40,101 bases of DNA from a virus. Where the stretch lies: the IMG/VR virus record IMGVR_UViG_3300025029_000035, positions 1 to 40,101 of that record; one strand, given 5' to 3'. Shown here piece by piece: positions 23,116-29,106 of this stretch (positions are counted from its first letter, which is position 1; every line of letters starts with the position of its first letter). Under the pieces are notes generated by a model. The model was not told the origin of the DNA and ran no database searches. It worked only from the letters and a program-made list of their open reading frames with translations. A program made the translations under genes and the position numbers.

Positions 23116-23146
23116 AAACTCCTAAAGCGCTTTAAATCCACACCCC
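23116..23146 (+). promoter_or_regulatory. Shared late-region element, copy 2 (before capsid genes)
   Basis: AAACTCCTAAAGCGCTT, then TAAATCCACACCCC, matches the element at 13718 over about 30 bases. Here it contains a perfect dyad TAAAGCGCTTTA (23123-23134), as expected for a dimeric activator. It begins eight bases after the T run of a terminator and 56 bases before the protease gene, an ideal place for a new late promoter. CCTAAG at 23149-23154 could act as a weak -10 box. Confidence 0.52.
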
Positions 23147-23154
23147 GCCCTAAG

Positions 23155-23170
23155 CCCCCGATCATGGGGG
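23155..23170 (+). promoter_or_regulatory. GC hairpin directly before the protease start codon
   Basis: CCCCC (23155-23159) pairs with GGGGG (23166-23170) around GATCAT. The protease ATG follows after one base. There is no ordinary ribosome-binding site at the usual distance, so the hairpin may control translation; or, if transcription begins near 23161, the message would be almost leaderless. Confidence 0.4.
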
Positions 23171-23171
23171 C

Positions 23172-24272
23172 ATGACTACACACAGCCTTCACTCCAAGCC
23201 CCGCGTTGCTGTTTGCGCCCTCAGTGTGCAAACCACAAGCGACAAAACGCGCCTGATGCCTGCCGGCACCTTTCACGCACCGCGTGGGGCTGCTGAAGGC
23301 ACCGGCCCTTGGCACCTCACTTCCGAAGCGGCTCAAGCGATTATCCGCTTGGCCGCTGGGCGCAGCACTGATATTGCCCTCGACTACGAACACCAAACCC
23401 TTTACGCCGAAAAGAACGGCAAGCCCGCTCCTGCATCAGGCTGGCTAGACCCGCGCTCGCTTGAATGGCGGGACGATGGCCTTTACGGCTCCATTACCTG
23501 GACTGCTGCCGCCAGTGCTGCTATCGACGCCAACGAATACCGCTACCTCTCCCCCGTTTTCCCCTACGACGCCAACGGTGTGCCGTTAGACCTGCTGCAC
23601 TTGGCGTTAACCAACACCCCAGCCATTGATGAGGGCGCGGCGCAGCTTGCCGCTGCTCGGATGGCGATTACCCATGACGTCAATGATGACGACCAGGAGA
23701 TCGACACCGTGAAACGTGAACAACTGATTGCCACGCTCGGGCTGGCTTCCGAGGCCACCGACGAACAGATCGACACCGCCATTGCAGCACTGAAGGCTGC
23801 CCAGGCAGATGCCGACGCCTTCCGCACTGCACTAGGTGCCAAAGACTACGCGAAGCCAGAGGAAGCCGTTGCTGCCTTGAGAGCCACCAGCACGACTGCT
23901 GCCCCGGACATGACCCAGTTCGTGCCCGTCGCCGTGTACCAAGAAACCACCCAGCAGCTAGCGGCCCTGAAAGCTAACAGCAACACCGCTGAGCTAGATG
24001 CCCTGATCAAGGAAGGCTTGGAAGATGGCCGCATCCCCGGTCAAGCCACTGCCGATTGGTTGCGCGTACAAGGCATTGCTGCCTGTAAAGCCCACCTGGA
24101 TGGCGCGCCCAGCATCGCCGCACTGAAAACCACCCAGACCCAAGGCAAGCCGCCGGAAGGTAGCGAGGTGAAAGGCGACGGCAAGCTGACCGAGACAGAG
24201 CTGGCAGTGTGCAAAAGCATGGGCATCTCGCCCGAGAAGTACCGCGAAGCCAATCCCGTACCCGCTGAATAA
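23172..24272 (+). CDS. Prohead protease/scaffold (Mu gpI-like)
   Basis: The 366-residue protein follows Mu gpI. The N-terminal protease part (about 10-165) has LMPAGTFHAPRG, AAQAIIRLAAGRSTDIALDYEHQTLYAEKNGKPAPASGWLD, EYRYLSPVFPYDANG and LDLLHLALTNTPAIDEGA. The C-terminal half is a helical, Ala- and Glu-rich scaffold (as in the internal product Z of Mu) ending in a conserved segment LTETELAVCKSMGISPEKYREANP. It directs capsid assembly and then cuts scaffold and itself. It is the first gene after the inserted cassette. Confidence 0.92.
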   Translation: MTTHSLHSKPRVAVCALSVQTTSDKTRLMPAGTFHAPRGAAEGTGPWHLTSEAAQAIIRLAAGRSTDIALDYEHQTLYAEKNGKPAPASGWLDPRSLEWRDDGLYGSITWTAAASAAIDANEYRYLSPVFPYDANGVPLDLLHLALTNTPAIDEGAAQLAAARMAITHDVNDDDQEIDTVKREQLIATLGLASEATDEQIDTAIAALKAAQADADAFRTALGAKDYAKPEEAVAALRATSTTAAPDMTQFVPVAVYQETTQQLAALKANSNTAELDALIKEGLEDGRIPGQATADWLRVQGIAACKAHLDGAPSIAALKTTQTQGKPPEGSEVKGDGKLTETELAVCKSMGISPEKYREANPVPAE

Positions 24273-24315
24273 GCAGGCTGCTCAGCGCTAACCCAACAGG
24301 CAAGAGGATCACCCC

Positions 24316-24753
24316 GTGACCGCTGCAACCCAAAACCGAAACACCCCGCACCGCTTAGGGCTGTCTCGCGGCCATCTGGTCGCTGCGGCTACCGAGTGTT
24401 TCGCGGGCACTATCGCCGTCATTAATGCCGATGGCTTTACCGAGCCAGGCACTACCGCCACCGGCCTGACCGCTGCCGGTGTGTTTGAGCACTACCAGGA
24501 CAACACCGACGGTGCCGATGGCGACCAGGTCGTGGAAGTGAAGCGCGGCAATTTCCATTTCGCGAACTCCACCACTACCGATGCGATCACCGCCGCTGAC
24601 ATCGGCACGGTCTGCTACATCGTCGATAACCAGACCGTTGCCAAAACCGATGGCACCGCTACCCGCTCCCCCGCTGGCATTGTCGACGACGTCGACGATA
24701 ACGGCGTGTGGGTCAACATCGACCCGACTAACGGCGTCGCCGCTAGCGCCTGA
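24316..24753 (+). CDS. Capsid decoration-like protein
   Basis: The 145-residue product is acidic, rich in Thr, Ala and Asp, and beta-patterned (YQDNTDGADGDQVVEVKRGNFHFANSTTTDAITAADIGTVCYIVDNQTVAKTDGTATRSPAGIVDDVDDNGVWVNID). This is the usual form of head decoration proteins that sit between protease and major capsid genes in siphovirus-type transposable phages. It would stabilise the capsid from the outside. GTG 24316 is chosen with AAGAGG upstream, in keeping with the GTG starts of several structural genes here. Confidence 0.75.
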   Translation: MTAATQNRNTPHRLGLSRGHLVAAATECFAGTIAVINADGFTEPGTTATGLTAAGVFEHYQDNTDGADGDQVVEVKRGNFHFANSTTTDAITAADIGTVCYIVDNQTVAKTDGTATRSPAGIVDDVDDNGVWVNIDPTNGVAASA

Positions 24754-24767
24754 TAAGGACTGATTTC

Positions 24768-25670
24768 ATGAATCTTACTTCCGCCAATTTGAAGGTGCTG
24801 TTCCAGGCCTACAACACCAACTTCCAGCAGGGCTTTAGCTCGATGGGTGAACAGGGCGCGCTCTATGAGCAGTTCTGCACCATGGTGCCCAGCACCACCG
24901 CTGTTGAGGTTTACCCGTTCCTGAAATCACTCCCGCGCATGCGTGAGTGGCTAGGCGATCGCGTTGTCCATTCGCTGGAAGGTGCCGCGTTCAGCCTGAA
25001 GAACCGCAAGTTCGAGCTGACCGAAGGTGTTTCCCGTGACGTTATCGAAGATGACACCTACGGCCTCTATGGCCCTGTCTTTGAGGAGTTTGGTCGCTCC
25101 AGCCGCGAACACCCCAACGAACTCAGCGTTGAGGTACTGGAATCCAATCCAGAGTGCTACGACGGCCAGCCGCTGTTTGATGCCGATCACCCTGTGCTGA
25201 ATGCAGCCGGTAGTGAAGTCTCGGTTTCCAACGACATGGGCGGTAGCGGTGATGCGTGGTACGTGATGGATCTTACCCGCGTGATCAAGCCGATCGTTTT
25301 CCAGCGCCGCCGCGATTACAACTTCCGCGCCATTACAGACCTGAACGACACGCAAGTGTTCATGAGTGACAACTTCATGTTCGGTGTGGATGCCCGTGTG
25401 AATGCTGGCCCTGGTTTGTGGCAGCTCGCGGTGCGCTCTCGCCAGCCGTTTAACGCCGAAAACTATGAACTGGCACGCCAGGCCTTACAGAAGATGAAAG
25501 GCGACCATGGCCGCCCGCTGGCACTGCGTCACAGCCACACCATGGTGCCGAACTCCATGGAAGGTGCTGCCCGTGCCGTGCTGCAAAACCAGCTCACCAC
25601 TGGCGGTGAAACCAACAAATGGGCGAACACCTCGACACTGGTGCTTAACCCCTGGTTAACCAGCGCTTAA
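24768..25670 (+). CDS. Major capsid protein (Mu gpT-like)
   Basis: The 300-residue protein matches the Mu gpT family: NLKVLFQAYNTNFQQGFSSMGEQ at the start, PFLKSLPRMREWLGDRVVHSLEGAAFSLKNRKFELTEGVSRDVIEDDTYGLYGPVFEEFGRSS, and NPECYDGQPLFDADHPV. It has the HK97 fold and forms the icosahedral shell. As expected for a product needed in many copies, the gene has a clear start after GATAAGGAC. The last codons lie within an 11-bp TTAA array, and a strong hairpin follows. Confidence 0.94.
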   Translation: MNLTSANLKVLFQAYNTNFQQGFSSMGEQGALYEQFCTMVPSTTAVEVYPFLKSLPRMREWLGDRVVHSLEGAAFSLKNRKFELTEGVSRDVIEDDTYGLYGPVFEEFGRSSREHPNELSVEVLESNPECYDGQPLFDADHPVLNAAGSEVSVSNDMGGSGDAWYVMDLTRVIKPIVFQRRRDYNFRAITDLNDTQVFMSDNFMFGVDARVNAGPGLWQLAVRSRQPFNAENYELARQALQKMKGDHGRPLALRHSHTMVPNSMEGAARAVLQNQLTTGGETNKWANTSTLVLNPWLTSA

Positions 25671-25696
25671 CGGCACGTTAAAAGCGGATTTGTTAA
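25645..25696. repeat. 11-bp phased TTAA repeats at the end of the capsid gene
   Basis: TTAA occurs at 25645, 25656, 25667 and 25678, exactly 11 bases apart, with a further copy at 25693. The unit TTAACCAGCG (25656-25665) occurs again in the spacer after the tail tube gene. GTTAAAAGCG is repeated at 25677 and 25692. Because 11 is not a multiple of three and the array crosses the stop codon, codon choice does not explain it. Confidence 0.6.
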
Positions 25697-25706
25697 AAGC
25701 GCATTC

Positions 25707-25732
25707 GCAGTGCCTGCCCCGGCGGGCACTGC
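25707..25732 (+). ncRNA. Strong hairpin downstream of the capsid gene
   Basis: GCAGTGCCTGCC (25707-25718) pairs with GGCGGGCACTGC (25721-25732) with one G-U pair; there is no run of T after it, so it is not a simple terminator. A conserved RNA motif downstream of Mu-like gpT genes has been described under the name Mu-gpT-DE, to my memory; this hairpin is at the right place but I cannot check the match. It may stabilise or process the capsid message. Confidence 0.45.
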
Positions 25733-25750
25733 GCAACGGAGAGCACCACC

Positions 25751-26236
25751 ATGACCACACGTAGCAAACAGAGCGCTGCTGCCAAAGCCAAGAAGGAAGC
25801 CCAGGTGAGCGCAGAAGCGACTGAGGCCAAAGACGCGGCGGTAACGGAAGCGAAAGCCGATGCAGTAGCGCCTAACGCTGAGCAGGAAGCCCAGACGAGC
25901 GCAGAAGCGGCAACAACAGCGGTAGCGCCTGAGGCCAAAGCCGAGCCGGTACCGAAATCGACCCAGCCGACCGAGATCAAGGGCGACACCGTCACGGGCG
26001 ATGGCACCGGCAAAGCACTACCACCGATGGATGAACTCCCTGGTGTTTTCGTGCGTACAAAGCGCCGGATTAAAAGCCGCCGCCGCGCAGGCTTCCGCTT
26101 CAATCGGGAAGGTACCGGTATTGCGCTGGAGCTGCTGAGCGAAGAGCAGCTGAAGCAACTGCGCGAAGACCCGGCATTGGAAGTTAAAGACTGCACCTTC
26201 CCGCTGAATGAAGCGACCAGCGAGCCGGAGGCCTAA
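25751..26236 (+). CDS. HI1506/gp35-like phage protein
   Basis: The 161-residue product has an Ala- and Glu-rich low-complexity first half (about 1-95) and a conserved C-terminal part: GVFVRTKRRIKSRRRAGFRFNREGTGIALELLSEEQLKQLREDPALEVKDC. The latter is the Mu gp35/HI1506 pattern found just after the capsid gene in Mu-like phages. Its function is unknown, probably in head completion. The stop at 26236 is followed at once by the DUF1320 gene. Confidence 0.78.
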   Translation: MTTRSKQSAAAKAKKEAQVSAEATEAKDAAVTEAKADAVAPNAEQEAQTSAEAATTAVAPEAKAEPVPKSTQPTEIKGDTVTGDGTGKALPPMDELPGVFVRTKRRIKSRRRAGFRFNREGTGIALELLSEEQLKQLREDPALEVKDCTFPLNEATSEPEA

Positions 26237-26239
26237 CCG

Positions 26240-26650
26240 ATGCCGTATTGCACGCAAGCGGATCTCATCGAGCGGTTTGGTGAAGCCGAGCTGCTCGCGC
26301 TCGCCCGCGATGAAACGGGCACGGCCATTGATACCGCTGTTGTTGAGCGTGCCTGTGACGACGCCAGCGGCGAGATCGACGGCTATGTGAGCGCAGCCGG
26401 TTACACCGTGCCGCTCGCGAACGTAACTCGCATCATCACAGCCTATGCGTGCGATATCGCCCGGTACCGACTCTATGACGAACACGCCAGTGAGCAGGTA
26501 CAGAAGCGCTACGACGATGCGGTGAAGTTTCTGGTTCGCGTTGCCAACGGCACCGTCAAGCTCGGCATATCGACCGGCTCAGCAGCAAGCAGCGTCGGTA
26601 ACGTGCAGATGAACGTAAGTCGTCGTGTGTTTTCCGGCGGCGGTTTTTAA
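26240..26650 (+). CDS. Head-tail connector (DUF1320, Mu gp36-like)
   Basis: The 136-residue protein reads MPYCTQADLIERFGEAELLALA, then TAIDTAVVERACDDASGEIDGYVSAAGYTVPLANVTRIITAYACDIARYRLYDEHASEQVQKRYDDAVKFLVRVANGTVKLG. This is a full match to the DUF1320 pattern. It is thought to be an adaptor ring between portal and tail. It is encoded three bases after the previous gene. Confidence 0.92.
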   Translation: MPYCTQADLIERFGEAELLALARDETGTAIDTAVVERACDDASGEIDGYVSAAGYTVPLANVTRIITAYACDIARYRLYDEHASEQVQKRYDDAVKFLVRVANGTVKLGISTGSAASSVGNVQMNVSRRVFSGGGF

Positions 26651-26660
26651 GGAGATGGCC

Positions 26661-26951
26661 ATGAGTGCCAAACAGACCACTAAAGCAGCGGCTGAGAAAA
26701 GCGCTGATAAAGACGCGCCACCACCACGGCCCCGTGAGGCAGTGCCGGTGCGCGTGAAGACCAAATCACCAGGCGTAAAGCGCCAGGTGTGCGGGGTCAT
26801 TTTCGAGAACGCCTGGAAGTACCTAACGCTAGATGATCGCGGCAGCGCTTACAAAGCCATTACCCGCGACCCCGCGATGGTGATGGAGAAGGCAACACCG
26901 CCACCGAAGGCAGTGGTCACTGAAGAGCCGACAGGCAAAGAGGCCAAGTAA
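26661..26951 (+). CDS. Small structural-region protein of unknown function
   Basis: The 96-residue product has a charged, Lys-, Ala- and Pro-rich start and a conserved-looking middle (KSPGVKRQVCGVIFENAWKYLTLDDRGSAYKAITRDPAMVMEKA). ATG 26661 is chosen for AAGGAG six bases before it; an in-frame ATG at 26655 overlaps that site. It overlaps the next gene by one base (TAATG). The place, between connector and tail terminator, suggests a head-tail junction role. Confidence 0.65.
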   Translation: MSAKQTTKAAAEKSADKDAPPPRPREAVPVRVKTKSPGVKRQVCGVIFENAWKYLTLDDRGSAYKAITRDPAMVMEKATPPPKAVVTEEPTGKEAK

Positions 26952-27352
26952 TGCTCTCGCTCACGCCATGGCTTGAACGGTTAAACGCTCTGGGCGGCCC
27001 GGTGGTGCAGCTAGCCGCCGATGTGGACGCTGCCCAAAACGCCAAGCAGAACCCGAGCCGAATGCTGGTGCTAGGGCGTGACACCGTCACACACCATGAC
27101 ATGAGCAACGGCGCCGACCACGTGGTGAAGCCCGAGGTGCTGCTCGTCACCGGTATTCAACGTCGCAACTTGCCGCTGGGCAATACCGACGATGAGCTGA
27201 CGCTACTGCGCAAGCCAATGCTGAACAGCTTGATCAACTGGTTACCAGAAGACTGCGATAGCGCCATTAAGTGGCAGCGCGGCCAAATTCTAGCCCTCAA
27301 ATCACACGCCCTTTTCTGGGTCGACGTATTTACCACTGAATACCGGTGGTAG
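26951..27352 (+). CDS. Tail terminator-like protein
   Basis: The 133-residue protein has the alpha/beta pattern of small tail completion proteins, with LMVLGRDTV...DHVVKPEVLLVTGIQRRNLPLGNTDDELTLLRKPMLNSLINWLPED and the ending ILALKSHALFWVDVFTTEYRW. It sits between the head connector genes and the tail tube gene, where the tail terminator is normally found. The assignment rests on position and size more than on sequence. Confidence 0.65.
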   Translation: MLSLTPWLERLNALGGPVVQLAADVDAAQNAKQNPSRMLVLGRDTVTHHDMSNGADHVVKPEVLLVTGIQRRNLPLGNTDDELTLLRKPMLNSLINWLPEDCDSAIKWQRGQILALKSHALFWVDVFTTEYRW

Positions 27353-27363
27353 GAGAACGAACC

Positions 27364-28329
27364 GTGAGCATGAAAGAAAACCGCCGGGCGCTCATCGTCG
27401 CCCTGGAATCTGAATACAACGACGGCACCACCACACCGGCAGCGGCCAGTGATGCTGTTCTGGCGCGTGAAATTACCACCACCCCACTGGCCGGTAACAA
27501 CATCGAGCGCAACTTCGTGCGTCCTTACTACGGCAACTCACCTCAAGCCCCTGGTGAAAAGCATATTCAAGTGGTGGTTGAAGTTGAGCTGAACACCAGT
27601 GGTGAGCTTGGCACCCCGCCGCCGTGGGGCAAGATGCTGCGCGCTTGTGGCTGGAGTGAAGTGATTGAAGTGGATGAGCGGGTTATCTATAGCCCGGTCT
27701 CCGATGACGAAGACTCGTGTGTGTTCTTCGCCCACATGGACGGCAACCTCCATAAAGGGCGCGGCGCCCATGGCACGCCAGAGTTCACGCTCAACGGTAA
27801 CGGCATTCCGGTGATTCGCTTCACGCTTTATGGCTTGGTTAGCCCGGTCACCGCAGCGGAGTTGCCGAGCGTCACGTTGACCCAGTGGCGTAAAGCCCTG
27901 GTGGTTAACAGCACGAATACCGAGAACATGAGCCTCTATGGTGTCACCGCTCCTTTCAGCCAATTCTCTCTAAACATGAGTGGCCAAGTGGAGCACATGT
28001 CCGAGGTCGTTGGAGGCGCAGATATCGAGATCACGGGTCGTGGCCCGTCAGGCACCGTGCAGATCGAAGATCCCGGCGTCGGCGTGAAGGATTACTTTGC
28101 GATTCACCAGAACGCTGAAACCGGCGCACTCAAGCTGACCCACGGCAAAGCGCCCGCCGACCCTGCTGAAATGATCACGTTTTACATGCCAGCCATCGGT
28201 ATCGAACAGCCGACGTATAGCGCGGTGAAAGGCAAGCAAATGCTGACGATCAACTACATGCCCGAGCCGATCGACGGTAACGATGAAGTGAAAATCGTTG
28301 TTGGTACGCCGTTAGTCGAAACCCCTTAG
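27364..28329 (+). CDS. Major tail tube protein
   Basis: The 321-residue product is beta-rich (IQVVVEVELNTSGELGTPPPWGKMLRACGW; FTLNGNGIPVIRFTLYGLVSPVTAAELPSVTLTQWRK; VEHMSEVVGGADIEITGRGPSGTVQIED) and resembles the tail tube proteins of siphovirus-type transposable phages. It is followed by the chaperone pair and the tape measure, the fixed order of tail genes. GTG 27364 is chosen with AGGAG upstream; ATG 27370 is the alternative. Its stop codon lies in an 11-bp TTA array. Confidence 0.82.
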   Translation: MSMKENRRALIVALESEYNDGTTTPAAASDAVLAREITTTPLAGNNIERNFVRPYYGNSPQAPGEKHIQVVVEVELNTSGELGTPPPWGKMLRACGWSEVIEVDERVIYSPVSDDEDSCVFFAHMDGNLHKGRGAHGTPEFTLNGNGIPVIRFTLYGLVSPVTAAELPSVTLTQWRKALVVNSTNTENMSLYGVTAPFSQFSLNMSGQVEHMSEVVGGADIEITGRGPSGTVQIEDPGVGVKDYFAIHQNAETGALKLTHGKAPADPAEMITFYMPAIGIEQPTYSAVKGKQMLTINYMPEPIDGNDEVKIVVGTPLVETP

Positions 28330-28373
28330 CCAGCAATTAACCAGCGGTTAAACAGCCTTTAACGAACCGTTAT
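28326..28373. repeat. 11-bp phased TTAA repeats after the tail tube gene
   Basis: TTAG at 28326, TTAA at 28337, 28348 and 28359, and TTAT at 28370 are each exactly 11 bases apart, forming a degenerate tandem repeat of the type TTAACCAGCGG. The segment TTAACCAGCG (28337-28346) is identical to one in the array after the capsid gene. The stop codon of the tail tube gene is part of the first unit. Confidence 0.65.
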
Positions 28374-28390
28374 CACTAGGAGAACTACCC

Positions 28391-28723
28391 GTGTCCACCA
28401 TGTATACCGTCAACGTAAAACGCACTTACAAATATCCCGTCCCACTCACCGTGTATGACGAAAACGGCAAAGAGAACAGCGGTAAATTCAAGGCCACCTT
28501 CAAAGTGAAGCCGCAGGATGAGCTGAACAGCTTGCCTGCTGGCACGCTGCTGCTCGATGAAGTGTTGAAAGGCGTAGAAGACATTTGCCTAACCGATGAC
28601 GAAGGCAATGAGCTGAAAGGTGATGACTTGCTGCACGCCGCCAAAAACGATCCGGCGATCAGCGTCGCACTGATCTCTGCTTATAACGAGTCCATCTCAA
28701 AAAAGAACCGTCCGCGAATCTGA
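28391..28723 (+). CDS. Tail assembly chaperone, short form (lambda G-like)
   Basis: The 110-residue protein starts with GTG after AGGAGAACTACCC. Its sequence (TVNVKRTYKYPVPLTVYDENGKENSGKFKATFKVKPQDELNS...LLLDEVLKGVEDICLTDDEGNELKGDDLLHAAKNDPAISVALISAYNES) is of the phage tail assembly chaperone type found between the tube and tape measure genes. It is followed by a -1 open frame, and its last codons carry a slippery heptamer, so most ribosomes make this form and some make the longer fusion. Confidence 0.85.
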   Translation: MSTMYTVNVKRTYKYPVPLTVYDENGKENSGKFKATFKVKPQDELNSLPAGTLLLDEVLKGVEDICLTDDEGNELKGDDLLHAAKNDPAISVALISAYNESISKKNRPRI

Positions 28724-29088
28724 TCGAAGCCGGTAAATGGTGGGCGGGTGCCTGTTACAGCAAGCCCAGCCTGGTCAAGGAAGACCTAGCTGCCCTGGGT
28801 ATCAACTTAGGCGGAGAGCTTGCCGAAGAGGCCGAGGCAGCCGAAGCAGTGCCGGATCTGTTCGATGTACTGCCAGAGAACTGGGACGCCGTGCAGATCT
28901 TCCTGCGTTGCTGCTGCCAGTGGCGATACAGGGCCATGGATGGCCAACGTGAGGCCCTAGATGTGCAAGCAGTGATCAGCGTCATCAGCCTCTATCAGCT
29001 TCCCCCAGAGCAACAGCTTGAGCGGCTGGATCAAGTGCAGCTTATCGAACTTGGCGCGATTAACTTCATGAACCAACCCCGCAACTAA
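28391..29088 (+). CDS. Tail assembly chaperone, frameshifted long form (GT-like, DUF1799 extension)
   Basis: A -1 shift at A-AAA-AAG (28699-28705) joins the chaperone to the next frame, adding about 128 residues: EPSANLIEAGKWWAGACYSKPSLVKEDLAALGI, then PDLFDVLPENWDAVQIFLRCCCQWRYRAMDGQREALDVQAVISVI. The latter is of the DUF1799 type. The extension frame has no ATG or GTG until 28849, inside the conserved part, so it is most simply made by frameshifting. As in lambda G/GT, the long form should bridge the tape measure and the tube protein during tail assembly. Confidence 0.75.
28699..28705 (+). promoter_or_regulatory. Programmed -1 ribosomal frameshift site
   Basis: The zero-frame codons TCA AAA AAG present the heptamer A-AAA-AAG, one of the most efficient bacterial -1 slippery sites (also used in dnaX). 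It lies six codons before the zero-frame stop at 28721. ACCG (28707-28710) and CGGT (28732-28735) could form a downstream stem. Confidence 0.78.
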
Positions 29089-29106
29089 ACGTTAGAAGGA
29101 AACACC

